Assembly: GCA_001630475.1 (NCBI GenBank)
Contig: KV419428.1
Location: 269,565-333,564, forward strand
Reading direction: 5' to 3'
Source of the DNA: Sistotremastrum niveocremeum HHB9708
Lineage: Eukaryota; Basidiomycota; Agaricomycetes; Sistotremastrales; Sistotremastraceae
DNA: 64,000 bases
The notes under the pieces were generated by a model that was given only the letters and a program-made list of their open reading frames with translations, searched no databases and was not told the origin of the DNA. The position numbers and the translations under genes were made by a program. Shown in pieces: positions 47,820 through 58,900 of this stretch (the first letter of the stretch is position 1; every line of letters starts with the position of its first letter).

Positions 47820-49686
47820 ATGGCACCCAAAGATCTCCACGACGACTCAGACTCGGAGAACGATTCAGAAATCGATGAGATAACTCAAGGAATTGAGAAA
47901 GTCGAAATTGACCCTTCCAAACTGCACCCACTTTCGCCCGAAGTCATTTCGAAACAGGTGTGTTCTTGTTCGTGTCATGCGTGCGCATTTGCAGAACTAA
48001 AACTACTTGCCACATAGGCAACCATAAACTTGGGTTTGTCGCTTTCCTTTAGGCCAGGCCAACTGTTCAAGAGGAATTGACTTGGGCCGTAGGCACCATT
48101 GGACATGTCGCTCATGGAAAGTCGACGGTTGTCAAAGCCATCTCTGGAGTCCTGACAGTCCGTTTCAAGAACGAACTGGTCAGAAATATTACTATCAAGC
48201 TTGGATATGCCAACGCCAAAGTTTGTCACTGTTCCCTGTTCACATCGATAGATAATTAACACGGCCTTGCTACCTAGATCTACAAATGCGAAAATGAGGC
48301 TTGTCCTCGGCCAGGATGTTACCGATCTTATCGTTCAGATAAAGAGGATAGACCCCCGTGTGAACGGCCAGGATGCGGTGGTCGTATGAAGCTTCTCCGG
48401 TGTGTAGTCTCCGATTGCTTCACATAACCCCAGACATATATTTTGACATCCTAGCCACGTTTCTTTCGTCGACTGTCCAGGGCACGACATTCTGATGGCT
48501 ACGATGCTGAACGGTGCCGCAGTCATGGATGCTGCGTTATTGCTCATCGCCGGCAATGAATCATGTCCTCAACCCCAGACTTCAGAACATCTTGCGGCAG
48601 TTGAGATCATGAAGTTGCAAAACATCATCATTTTGCAGAATAAAGTCGATCTTATCAAAGAACAGCAAGCACTGGAGCACGCACAAAGTATAGAGGCCTT
48701 CGTCAAGGGTATGTGTGTCGAACCCGGTGTATATCGCGTCGGCTCATCGCTTCTTTCAGGCACCGTTGCGGAATCTTCACCCATCGTCCCTATATCCGCC
48801 CAGTTAAAATACAACATCGATGCCGTCAACGAGTACATCGTGAAACGAATCCCTATCCCTGTGCGCGATTTTACCTCCGACCCGCGCCTCATCGTCATCC
48901 GTTCGTTCGACGTGAACAAACCCGGTGCCGAAGTGGACGATCTCAAGGGAGGTGTAGCCGGAGGAAGTATTCTTCGTGGGGTTCTGAAATTGGGAATGGA
49001 GGTCGAGATTCGTCCTGGTGTCATGACCAAGGATAGTGCTGGCAGACACAGATGCAAACCAATCTTCAGCAAAATCGTGACACTGTTAGCAGAGAATAAT
49101 CAGCTGCAGTTTGCGGTTCCTGGTGGTTTGATTGGTGTGGGTACACGAATCGACCCCACACTGTGCAGAGCGGATAGGCTGGTAGGACAGGTTCTAGGAG
49201 CAGTCGGAAAACTTCCTACAATTTATACTGGTGAGGATTCTCCAGAGCGCCACCAAAGAATCTTAGTGACATATGGCTACAGAGCTTGAAATCAGTCTAT
49301 TCTTGCTTAGACGGTTGCTTGGTGTCAAGACTGAGGACAAGAAACAAACTAAGGTACGCCTGAGGTATCTTTGTTGTCGGACCAGCTGACAATCTCTTCT
49401 AGGTTTCAAAACTCGTCAAAAATGAACTGTTATTGATCAATATCGGATCAACATCAACCGGAGGACGCGTGTTATCTGTGAAAGCTGACTTGGCAAAGAT
49501 TCAACTGACTCAACCAGCTTGCACTGAGATCGGGGAAAAGGTTGCCCTTTCTCGACGTATCGACAAGCACTGGCGACTAGTAGGTAAGCTCCAGTGTTCA
49601 CGTTTTATCAATTTCATGAAGTCTGACATTGGTCAACAGGATGGGGTAGTGTACAGCGAGGTGTTGAGTTGGAACCTGATGCTTAA
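47820..49686 (+). CDS. GCD11: Translation initiation factor eIF2 gamma subunit
   Basis: The start is [16 protein letters not shown] (acidic) at 47820. The GTPase domain has [13 protein letters not shown] (G1), the Cys motif [34 protein letters not shown] (G3), [17 protein letters not shown], and NKVDL (G4). Domain II and III follow: [73 protein letters not shown] and [11 protein letters not shown]. The end, [18 protein letters not shown], is spliced across 49585-49639. The protein carries Met-tRNAi to the 40S subunit with eIF2-alpha and beta (family knowledge). It is nearly complete and intact; about six introns. EF-Tu-like identity is excluded by the Cys motif and the G1 spelling. Confidence 0.95.
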
Positions 49687-49778
49687 TTCATTTGTACATA
49701 CGCACATAGATATGCACTGGTTTCGGGTTCTTCAAATTGGCCGTCTCCCCACATCCCGGCAGCCTCTTCCCAAGTTTC

Positions 49779-50497
49779 TCAATCTGTGAAGAGTCCCCCC
49801 TCTTGCTCAGGTACATCTCTCGCGGCCTCTCCTTCATCGACAGGCTTTCCACGCCGTAAACTAAGTATTTCATCTTGCCATCTCCTGAACTTGACGACAT
49901 ATGACTCCTCGCGCGACGTGCCTCCTGCCGAAGATTCCTCGCCTTGGATTGCATCAATCAACTGTCCTAGTGCCGCTTCAACGTTCGCAAGCTTGTCATC
50001 AAATTGATAGGGGTTTGAGAATAAGGATACGGGATTGTTTCCGGAGCCTGTTCCTGGAATGGACTCCTTCGGTGCTCCTAAATTGATCGTCAGAGTTCTG
50101 ATGCGATATGAGAACGGGAAGCTTACTCTCTGGAGATGACTTTGGGAAAACCTGGATAGAGGATCGAATCTGCGTTGTATTCATGCTAACGAACAAGGAA
50201 GCTTACCCCTCCAGGATTTTCTCTTGTGGGAGCAGGACCTTCAGCTTGGATCTGTTGTCCAGGAAATTTAGCGTCGGCTGAGAGAATATCCGTTCAGAAA
50301 TCAATAGCAACGTTATAAGGAACAGCGGTAACCTTCACCGAGAGACATGGTGGACTTTGGTTAGCTTTAGAGGACTGAGGAGTGGTGAACTTGAGACTAC
50401 ATCTTAAATCTCGAAAACCCGATGACGTCATGTACAAACCCGCTTTTCGATCGCCCCACGTCACTTGTGCTGCAAGCTTTCTTTTTGTGGATAACAT
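49779..50497 (-). CDS. Unrecognised small protein
   Basis: The minus strand start [20 protein letters not shown] at 50497 and four splices give about 185 residues ending at 49779. The phases agree: LS joins [16 protein letters not shown] joins FSQKSSPE, and R joins [14 protein letters not shown]. The C-terminal exon has one helical stretch, [19 protein letters not shown], then [20 protein letters not shown], probably a short coiled coil. I recognise no domain. It might be a subunit of a larger complex (inference only). It is convergent with eIF2-gamma (92 bp between stops) and lies 154 bp from the Tah18 stop codon. Confidence 0.55.
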
Positions 50498-50650
50498 GGA
50501 TCCAACGGTAATCACGAAATGGTAAGCTAGTACACGACGCCAGATCTTCTCGAATAGTACCAGCTACTTGCTATGCAGCTGTTCGTTAGACGTCCACAAT
50601 TTTTTGCTCCGCACAACGAGATGGAAAACAGGGCTTGGAGGCAAGTGCCT

Positions 50651-52850
50651 TCAACTCCAGCACTCCTCGAACAGCCTGTGGTCAATTTCCAGTTTGCGAA
50701 CATATTCTTCAGACTCCTCTTCTGTCTGTGCTCCATATTTTTGAACAATCCGCGCCAGACTTTCCTTCACGGCCTTCGGCATTTTATTTGAAGAGCTAAA
50801 TTTTGTTGAGAAGCAATCCATTCAACGTCAAAGACGAGACTGACCCAGATATAAAAATCCAAGCACCATGTTTCAACGCATCCCATACCAGCGAACCATC
50901 CTGCCTCAAAAGGTCCTGGACGTACTTTGGTGCGTTCTCCGTACGCGGCGATCGCGAATAACAGCGTTGATATCGGAGGCTTTGAGTGTCGTTCAGTTTT
51001 TCCCACAACGCTTTATAGTGTTCGTCGTGTCCTGCGGACCGGCATCCGAAATATAGTGTGTTATCTATGTTTCAATGAGCGACTGATTTCGCTAAGCCGG
51101 AGGAGATCACTTGCTCCTAGAACCCAGTGTGACCCTTTCTTCGATGGCTGCCTTCATCGGCGCGACTCCAGTCCCTGGACCAATGCATATGATGGGTGTT
51201 GATAGATCTTCGGGTAACTTCATCATGCCAGGTTCGATGTCCAACCAAATCTTCGACCCTAATCACTTTCGAGCCTCCAGCAGATGACAACATGGAGACC
51301 ACTGACCTACGACTAACGAGGAGAGATACGATGTGCACGTCCCTCTTCGAGGCTCTCGTAATTTGGTCTTATAATTCACGACCGCCATGCATATATGGAT
51401 TTGTGAAGGATGAGTCTAAAAAGGTCGTGATCGGAGAGCCATTCTTATCGAGACGAATAACGAAACCAGCACGCTTACTCTAAGTGAACTCGCGATAGAG
51501 AATTGGCGCGGTCGAAGGGGTGGGAAAACGTCGAATACATAGCGCGTAGGAACCGTCACCGATTTGAAGTCATCTAAAACTTCTCGAATGGTTCGCCGAA
51601 CTTTATGGCAGTATTCATAAAGATCTGTCTGTGGACTTATAAGAAGATGTGTTAGGGAAAATAGTGTTGCGCTGAACTTGTCCCTCGGACGAACAAAACT
51701 CTTCCAGTTTCCCTCGTTCAGTTTCGTCATCGGAAAAGTGCCGAATCCATTCAAAGAATGATCGACGTGGTATCGCATTGATGTCCAAATGACTTGTTAA
51801 TAATTGTCGCAACGTTACACGCTCCGGCAGCTTTCGTACTGATGGCCACGGGAATGCTGCGACGAAATCATTCATAGTTCAGACCGTGAAAAATGTTAAA
51901 GAGATTTTTTTCGACCCACATTCATCAAGATGCACCTCCATCACATCGTCGGCACATTCTACCCATCCTAGACGATCCAGCATGGCATTCACGCGCCCGG
52001 ATTCCACCTGTGGATAAACGACTGCTATGTCACCGGGTACGTACCTGCAAAATTATCAGATAGATCAGTATGGAAAATAGGTGGCTAACTTTATGGGGTC
52101 TGAAAAATCAAATTCCAAGTGGCGGACGTCCTGATACCAGCTCTCGGCCGTGAGTCTTTCATTTCGGGTCAGAGTGGCAAGAAATCCCTCTGGCCGTGAC
52201 GAAGGGCATGTTGCTAGGCCTGAAATTGGTATGAAGGAAGCTCGCGGGGAGGGGAGCATATTTCGATCGATTTTGGCGGATGCTTCAGAGACGTCTAGCT
52301 CAAGTTCTTCGAAGAGTTTATCCATCCAAGGATCTAAAGCGCCTTCAATCCTATGATAGGATAAATTCCTCCGCCTTAGCACGTCAAATCAACATCCAAA
52401 TCTCACCCACCCTAATGGATCCTGCTCATCACCCTCACCTCGTCCTGTCAGTCGTATTCCACCCAGGCTCCCAAGCCTTCTATCCAGCTTCTTGGCTGCC
52501 CAATTAAATTTCTCGTACGCGCTATCGCCCAGCCCAAATACCGCGAAGTGAAGTTCATCCAATAGATCAGAGGGAAGATCGGAGCGGAGTAGCGCGCTCA
52601 TCAATTTGTTCATTGGGCGTGGGTGGACCCCGGAACCGGTCGTTGATATGAAGAAGACCACGATTGATTCAAAAGGGAGGTCTTCCTATGATGAATGAAG
52701 CGCAGGATGTAGCGAAATTGTAGGACGAACAAGAGGATATTCCGCGACGGATTGAAGGCGCGTTTCAACATGGTAGCTTCGGGCTTGACGAACGAAGCGT
52801 TCTGCTGCATCGAGCGAGTTGCCCGTCTCTGTAGCGTACAGAACAAGCAT
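50651..52850 (-). CDS. TAH18: NADPH-dependent diflavin reductase Tah18
   Basis: The start is MLVLYATETGNSLDAAERFV at 52850: the FMN-binding flavodoxin loop SETGN-type motif. FISTTGSG, FAVFGLGDSAYEKFNWAAKK and GEGDEQDPLGIEGALDPWM follow, highly typical of the Tah18/NDOR1 branch. The FAD domain has YVPGDIAVVYP and LRPRQFSIASS. The NADPH domain has GAGTxxAP-like spacing around 51150, then ELYFGCRSAGHDEHYKALW, HGAWIFISG, SSNKMPKAVKESLARIVQKY and the end HRLFEECWS. The protein passes electrons from NADPH to Dre2 for cytosolic Fe-S cluster assembly (family knowledge). It is not P450 reductase because there is no N-terminal anchor. Roughly ten introns, some only approximated. Confidence 0.92.
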
Positions 52851-53076
52851 TCCTAGGATGATCTGGTAGAGTTCATAAACAAATAAACTGCGAGTCAGCT
52901 TAGAGGGCTACTAGTGACAATGAAAAAGTCACTATGCTCACGTTATCAGATAAGTTCTCGCCGATACGAGCTCCGAGAGGTAAGAGAAGGTTTAGCGTTG
53001 AGCTTCTCTTACATAAGCGCATCCAGTCCGACCCTCATCCCCTCTCGTAGGCAGCGAAACTGCGAGTCGTTGCGCG

Positions 53077-53527
53077 ATGACGACGATTCCCAGCCGTTTT
53101 GCACGCGCAGCAACGCGTTCCCCCGACCTGATCACCGCCCGTCGTCGAGCAATCCAGTTATACCGCGAGTGGTATCGCAGCGCACCAGAAATCATCACCA
53201 TCTACGGTATAACCGAAATCACACCCTCCGAACTACGGCATAAATTCCGACAGTCATTCGAGAGTCAAGTCAGAGGAATCGAGGATGTTAAAGTTGCGGA
53301 TGTGTGGTTGCATAAGATGAGAGTGGATTATCAGGAAACGATGAATTGTTGGAAGCAGACCCCGCATGTCATGGGGATTTTGTTGGCTGAAAAGCCGCGA
53401 CACCAGCAGACTTTTCTGCAAAAGTTTTATACAGGTGTGTTTCCTCTGAATACTTTTGATGGTTGCTAATGGTTCCTTCACAGGGCGAGACGAGGACCAA
53501 GTCTTGCCAGCTGCTACCGGCATGTAG
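53077..53527 (+). CDS. NDUFA6: Complex I LYR subunit NDUFA6 (NB4M/B14)
   Basis: Two exons (53077-53434, 53484-53527) join in phase to 133 residues. The N-terminus is basic (MTTIPSRFARAATRSP). The LYR motif is LYREWYRSAPEI (LYR at about residues 28-30). PSELRHKFRQSFE and WKQTPHVMGILL follow, with the C-terminus GRDEDQVLPAATGM. NDUFA6 is an accessory subunit of NADH:ubiquinone oxidoreductase that binds mitochondrial acyl carrier protein through the LYR region (family knowledge). Length is as usual. It is divergent from Tah18 with 226 bp between the starts. Confidence 0.93.
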
Positions 53528-53953
53528 AGCGCCTTCTGGCTTGCCACTTATATACATCCGTGTATCATCTCCATTTCATCCAAGCGTCTCAAGCTTGTTG
53601 ACAATCGTCTCTACCTCTTCCACCCGCCAGCGAGCCCCTTACAATGTGACAGCGCCTTTTCGATACGGCAGTGCGAAACAACAGTCCCTGAACGTGGAAC
53701 AAGGTTTCTTGACTAACAAGACATCGAGTCTCTGCCAGTCCAGTCTCACCCGAGGAAAGGAATCATGTCTCAACATCGCATGTGCGACAAAACCATGGCT
53801 TTCAACGATCGACTCATGTGCTAAGAGACAAGGCCGGGTCATTAGCGATCGGTCAAACGTACAGAGACAACAGGATTTCAATTGAGGCTATTCTTGGGGG
53901 TGACTATCAAAAATACATTACATGAGGCATTTCAAGTTTCAACTCTGGAGCCT
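53528..53953. other. Convergent 3' intergenic region
   Basis: 426 bp lie between the NDUFA6 and hydrolase stops. A 140-codon plus-strand frame (53463-53885) overlaps the NDUFA6 intron and exon in another frame and shows no domain; I treat it as chance. Two 3' UTRs should lie here. Confidence 0.35.
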
Positions 53954-54900
53954 TCAATGGGCCTTAATCCACTCAACAACTCGTTCACCCCATTCCTCAC
54001 CCTCACCAGAACTCAGCGCGATGTTAGCCGAGATGTGATTATGGTACTGATTCTCGAATTCATCGTATGCGACCCCTCGCTTCTTCAACTCTGCTTTGAA
54101 GTCCTTTGCCGCAAGGGCGATCGCTTCTGGCTCCTTCTCCGCAACGATGATATAGAGCGGAGGAAGTGATTTCACGGTGGCCTCGGATGCAGATTGAAGG
54201 AGGCCAAGAGGTGCATTCTTGATGGTGCCATCCTCCCCAGGGAAGTATTTGGACAGAACGTCCGGGTTTCCGAGGTCGCGAGCGGGTCCTGGAAGGAAAT
54301 GATAAGGTCCTCCATTAAGAACTGCCGCCTTGATGCGGGAGCGAAGATCGGGGGAAAGAATGTCGGGGTGGAGGAGGAGGGAGCTTTGGTGGAGAGCGCC
54401 TACGGAATGCCCATAGAAATAAATCTTTGAGACATCGGCTTGATCTTTGAGGTTATTCACGACCCATGTGAGGGCTTTGCTAATATCCTGGGGGCCAGAT
54501 GGAAAGACGGCCTCGGGAGTGGGGACGAGGTGATAGTTCGCGATGACTGTCACGAAGCCCTTCTTGGCAAAATATGCGCCCAGATTGGCATATACGAGGT
54601 CTCCAGTGTTGGGGATAATCCGCGAACCTGAAACAAAGCCTCCTCCGAACGTGAAGAAGAGGATTGGTCCAGAAGTCGATGGGGAGTAAACATCGAGAGA
54701 GGAGACTTGATCATCGCCGAACTGGTGAGTCGTGCGAGTGACCGATTTGATCGCATCCTCGTTTTTCTTGAGGAGAGGGACGAAAGCTTGATAGGCTAAT
54801 CAAGGATCAGAGACAGTCAAGTTCGAGATACAAGTGATGAAGTACTTGAAGCTATCGTTGCGTAGATGTCTGTGGATGGCTCATTCTTGACGTAGTCCAT
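53954..54900 (-). CDS. Alpha/beta hydrolase (esterase/kynurenine-formamidase-like)
   Basis: Two exons (54900-54846, 54795-53954) join in phase to 298 residues. FFTFGGGFVSGSR is the oxyanion-hole region (HGGG variant with Phe-Gly-Gly-Gly). IYFYGHSVGALHQ is the nucleophile elbow G-x-S-x-G. Asp and His of the triad are probably in LPPLYIIVAEKEPEAI (Glu/Asp here) and YHNHISANI. The arrangement YVKNEPSTD at the start, with no signal peptide, suggests a cytosolic enzyme. The family hydrolyses esters or N-formylkynurenine (family knowledge); the substrate is not clear. An acidic residue at the usual Asp position seems to be Glu, which is unusual. Confidence 0.85.
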
Positions 54901-55622
54901 AGCGGTGTGCTTGCTGGGGTGTTGGTGGTGGTGGTAGAGGTGAGAGATGGGAGAGTGCTATGGTGATGTTATATGAGTGCCGCAGGATCTATTCTAATGA
55001 CAATCAAATTGCATCAAAGAAGATGCAAGGGTCCGCGGCTTGCGCAAGGCGGGAAAACTGATATCACGAATGGTTTGGCGTACGACGAGCAGCTTTCTGG
55101 TAAGGCACGCTCTACGCTGGGCAGTAGACGGATTGGAGAGAGATCCGGAAGCGGAACGGGTCGGACGTCGTTGAGCATAGCATGGGGCCAGATCAGCTGA
55201 GCCGAAGAGGAGAGCGCGGCCAGCGAAGGTATACGGAAAATACTGCGCCTGAGCATGTCGAGGTGCTCGTCCAGAGCGCTTCAATCCAAGATGCGTGGTG
55301 AGAAGATTTGGCACAGGCATGAGCGGAAGAAGAAACAGTCGGAAGAAGAGGCAGCGGTCGATCCTGATCCTTGGATTTGTTCCGTTTCAGCTGCGAGTGC
55401 GGGGACACTGTGATTTACGATGCCGAAGATCAACGCAACACTAGCTCCCATTCAAGAAAAAAACGCGAAAAACGTGAAGACGCGTCAGAAAGGGAGTTGT
55501 ATGCCAGGGACGAAGACCGACGTCCGGAGGTTGCACAGCCAACCAATGACGGCAACATCCGACACTGCCGACGACGACGACGACCAGTTATAAACTCTGA
55601 CAAGCCCTGGACATCAATCATC
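54901..55622. promoter_or_regulatory. Divergent region between hydrolase and phosphatase genes
   Basis: 722 bp separate the two start codons. It includes a 108-codon minus frame (54994-55320) with no domain. The stretch in frame with the phosphatase upstream of its ATG (55371-55622) has no stop but opens with TTG; it is Arg- and Asp-rich and may be 5' UTR or an upstream coding extension. Confidence 0.4.
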
Positions 55623-57524
55623 ATGACAGCCAATGTCCATCAAACCCGACCCCCGAAACTCACTCTCCTCGTCGCTGAGCAGGACAGGCCAGTCTACGAC
55701 CTCACCTCCGGTTCCGCTAGCATCGATGACGATCTAGCAGAACTAGAGCGACTGAGAAAAAATGTTGACCTCAATCTTAAGCTCAGGCCTCTACAATCTG
55801 CTTCACCTTCAGTGTACTACACACCTCAAGTGGCCCTATTCGCAGAGTCCATCCAACCACTCCCACTCCCAGTTCACTCCCTCTTCTCTCGTCTGTCTGG
55901 CTCGCCCCGCCCCTTACTCATCGATACCAGACCCGCCGGTTCATATCTGGCTTCGCGTCTCATCCATTCAGTCAACATATCCATCCCCTCCCTGATCTTG
56001 AAACGCGCCAAATCCTCATCTTCCTCAAAATTCAACTCTATCTCCTTTCTCCGTGCATACATCACGACAGATGCCGGCAAATCAGCTTTTGATTCCCTAA
56101 TCCATTCAGACCAATGGGACGGTGATGTCGTAGTTTATGATGAGGACATGGATCAACAAGATGGTCGTCTAGCATGGTCTCTGCTTGATGCACTCCAACC
56201 GCTTGTCAAGGGCCAGCTGTGGTATCTCCCTGGCGGCCTTTCAGCTGTCCGCCAGCTGCCCAACTCACACTTTCGCATCATCTCGGGCGAACGCGACGAC
56301 TCGCGCGATTCTGACCTCTCTCCCGGCCTATCAACCCCTATGCCTCCTCCACAACAGCAGCGAAAGAGGTCTATACCCAATTTAAAACGTCTCGACACTG
56401 CTTCACTCGAATCATTACCAAAATTGCAACTCCATCCTGTCTCTGATGATCCCTCCACTTCCAAAAAATTATCAGCTCCCCCGAAATCGCTATCATCACG
56501 CAGACCTAATTCGCCATCACATATACACCTGTCTGCTAGTTCGACTGCCCCCTCCCCTCGCACTCCCCACATCTCGGATCCACTCTCCACCGCGCGCATA
56601 GGCAATCTCGAGGAAGCTCCAGAACAATTCGTAGTCTCCACGATATTGCCAAACTTTCTGTACCTCGGCCCGGAGTTGACGACGAAAGAGCATGTCGCGG
56701 AACTGGAGTCATTGGGCGTCAGGCGAATATTGAACATCGCCGAAGAATGCCATGATGATCAGGGTCTCAAGCTCTCGACTCGGTTTGATAAATATCATCG
56801 CGTGCCGATGCGAGATACTGTAGAAGAGGAGAATGTACTTCGGGGCGTACGTGAGGTCTGCGATTTGCTTGGTGCGTTCCACTTTGTCATATCGCATCTC
56901 AATCTTTACCAACATCAACTTGATTTAGACGACGCTCGACTGCATGATGCACCGACTTATGTGCATTGTAAAGCCGGAAAGTCTCGCTCGGTCACCGTCG
57001 TCATGGGATACCTCATTCACTCCCATCATTGGACACTCTCACAAGCTTATGCTTTCGTGCTCGAGCGCAGAAAAGGGATCTCACCCAATATCGGATTCGT
57101 CTCCGAACTAATGAACTTTGAGGAGTTAGAGTTGGGTGGAAAATCCATCGGAGTCTCCTCCACATCTTCGGCCGTGTCCACGATATCAGAAGACCATCAC
57201 GCTATCGTTGGAGGAGGGCATCCACCTGGACACCCCGGGAATTACCAGCATATCGCAAACGGACGGAAAGCGGGACATATTCGTGAAAGCTTACCGCCTG
57301 CTTTCGTGTCGTCGGGTTCGAGAACGGAGAGCGACCCTCTGGGCAATGCATTGGGCACTAAAGGTATACATCATGCTCATCCTAGCGAAGGAGATTCCGG
57401 TCAAGAGATGGAAGTTCGAGACTCCCAAGGTCGCTACAGACACGCTCGCAGAGCCCCTGTTGACGAAGCTACTCTGCAACCTATGAGACGGGTGAGCAAA
57501 GCTGGCTTAGAAAGCACTTGGTGA
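55623..57524 (+). CDS. MAP kinase phosphatase with rhodanese-like domain
   Basis: A single exon of 633 codons from the ATG at 55623 (MTANVHQTRPP). Residues 80-215 form a rhodanese/Cdc25-homology domain: PLLIDTRPAGSYLASRLIHS, then IPSLILKRAKSSSSSK, then VVVYDEDM (Asp where an active rhodanese has Cys) and LWYLPGGLSAVRQL. The basic LILKRAK patch sits where the kinase-interaction motif lies in vertebrate MKPs. A Ser/Pro-rich linker follows. The dual-specificity phosphatase domain (about residues 340-500) has ILPNFLYLGPELTTKE, LNIAEECHD, and the P-loop VHCKAGKSRSVTVVMGYL (HCxxGxSR). FELMNFEELE-like SELMNFEELE follows. The enzyme removes Tyr and Thr phosphate from MAP kinases (family knowledge). 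No introns, unlike its neighbours. Confidence 0.9.
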   Translation: MTANVHQTRPPKLTLLVAEQDRPVYDLTSGSASIDDDLAELERLRKNVDLNLKLRPLQSASPSVYYTPQVALFAESIQPLPLPVHSLFSRLSGSPRPLLIDTRPAGSYLASRLIHSVNISIPSLILKRAKSSSSSKFNSISFLRAYITTDAGKSAFDSLIHSDQWDGDVVVYDEDMDQQDGRLAWSLLDALQPLVKGQLWYLPGGLSAVRQLPNSHFRIISGERDDSRDSDLSPGLSTPMPPPQQQRKRSIPNLKRLDTASLESLPKLQLHPVSDDPSTSKKLSAPPKSLSSRRPNSPSHIHLSASSTAPSPRTPHISDPLSTARIGNLEEAPEQFVVSTILPNFLYLGPELTTKEHVAELESLGVRRILNIAEECHDDQGLKLSTRFDKYHRVPMRDTVEEENVLRGVREVCDLLGAFHFVISHLNLYQHQLDLDDARLHDAPTYVHCKAGKSRSVTVVMGYLIHSHHWTLSQAYAFVLERRKGISPNIGFVSELMNFEELELGGKSIGVSSTSSAVSTISEDHHAIVGGGHPPGHPGNYQHIANGRKAGHIRESLPPAFVSSGSRTESDPLGNALGTKGIHHAHPSEGDSGQEMEVRDSQGRYRHARRAPVDEATLQPMRRVSKAGLESTW

Positions 57525-57735
57525 CGGATTTTGACACCTGAGCGTATACCCCGATTTCCTCCTGCACGTTTGCTTTGCCTTGCAGTGTATATGAGTATCT
57601 ATTCATTCACTATGGCGCTCACCTGTGGGTTATCTTTCTGAGATGACCCCTCGCTGAGTTCCGTTATTTATGCTTATTGTATTTTCGTCTGTTTACTTTC
57701 TTTTCCTTTCCTGTACATCTTTCTTTCCAGCACGG

Positions 57736-58734
57736 ATGGCTTTTCGGTTAGTACTTACATTTTGCAGATAATATCAACTGTATTCATATGTTCGACGGTC
57801 AGGAAAGTATCGCTGAAGCCTGACGCGGGCTTCTGTATCAAGACCACGCTCGAATCCACTTCCACGAAGATCTTCCTGAATATATGTTATTCCTCACTGG
57901 TGCCTTTTCCACCGATGGGCCTCGAACCATCGGCAATAGAGGACCCAAATTATGTCTTGCCGATCGTCATCAGCGAACTGAGAGAAGATAAAGATAAGAA
58001 GGGAGAGAAAGCTTTCGTAGTGGATTGCATTTATTCGAAGGAGTTGAAGGGCAAGGTCTTGAAGGAGCCTGATTTCAAAGAGTTTCTACAACGTATGTAT
58101 CGTCAGCTCTATCTTTCCAGTTCCGCCCTACTGAGGTTGACTTGAGAAGTGGTCGCTCTGGAGAAGGTCGAGGAACGGCATGAACTGGTATTGTCGAGAA
58201 AGATCGGGACGCCGAATATTGCAAGTAAAGGCAAGCTGCTCGAACGAGAAGCCACTGTTCCAGTATTTGCAACCTCGTCGGCCTCTTTGCCTGCCAATGT
58301 CCCCGTCTCCAGTCATCGAGCAGACCCTCCGCCCAAATCGGCGCTCAAGAAACCTTTGATCGAAGAACTAACGCCGTCTCCCATTCCATCCTCTCAAGGT
58401 CGTTCCGCACTCCCTCAAACATTGTCTTGGAATTTGGAAGCTCAAAGCTCTAGTACTGACGATATCATCAAACTAACAATCTCAGTCCCTAATTTGGTTC
58501 GTCCCTTTTGCCGTCGCCGCACAGAACTATCCCGACTGTGACGTTCAGACAAAACAAAATTTCCAACAGACTACACTTGATGTAGAACCGTATAGGGTGA
58601 TTCTACGAATAGGGGAACCACCGATTTACGAATTGGACCAGAATTTCCAAGGACAGGTCACGCGGCAATTTAAAGTTGAACAAGCGGGTGCTGAATGGCG
58701 AGTGGCCGAAAAGCGACTTATACTGACTCTGTAA
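57736..58734 (+). CDS. PIH1: PIH1-domain Hsp90 co-chaperone
   Basis: Four exons (57736-57746, 57803-58092, 58147-58496, 58570-58734) join in phase to 271 residues. The first exon codes only MAF and two bases, then RKVSLKPDAGFCIKTT. The PIH1 N domain has KIFLNICYSSLVPFPP and NYVLPIVISELREDKDKK, with GEKAFVVDCIYSKEL and FKEFLQ. The C-terminal part is a CS-like domain: EPYRVILRIGEPPIYEL and EWRVAEKRLILTL at the stop. Pih1 is the adaptor of R2TP (Rvb1, Rvb2, Tah1), which assembles snoRNPs, RNA polymerases and PIKKs with Hsp90 (family knowledge). The 11-nt first exon is remarkable but has good splice signals (GTTAGT and GGTCAG). Confidence 0.88.
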
Positions 58735-58900
58735 GATTGCAACGTAGTCTACGATACATGTACTATAGTGTCACCAAATGCACAGGCGAACTTATACATT
58801 GGGTTCGACAGGGAACATCGTGCCCCGCATTATCTTAGCATTATCGACGAACTAATAAGACGAAAGCATTTGCAGCCTCGCACACGATATTGATACAGCC

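Noticed and set aside
53463-53885. 140-codon plus-strand frame after NDUFA6
   Set aside because: Overlaps the NDUFA6 intron and last exon in another frame; no domain.
54994-55320. 108-codon minus-strand Arg/Ala/Leu-rich frame
   Set aside because: Lies in a divergent intergenic region, has no domain and no supporting splice pattern.
55371-55622. N-terminal extension of the MAP kinase phosphatase
   Set aside because: The frame is open but has no ATG (opens with TTG), and its composition differs from the protein; ATG 55623 is preferred.
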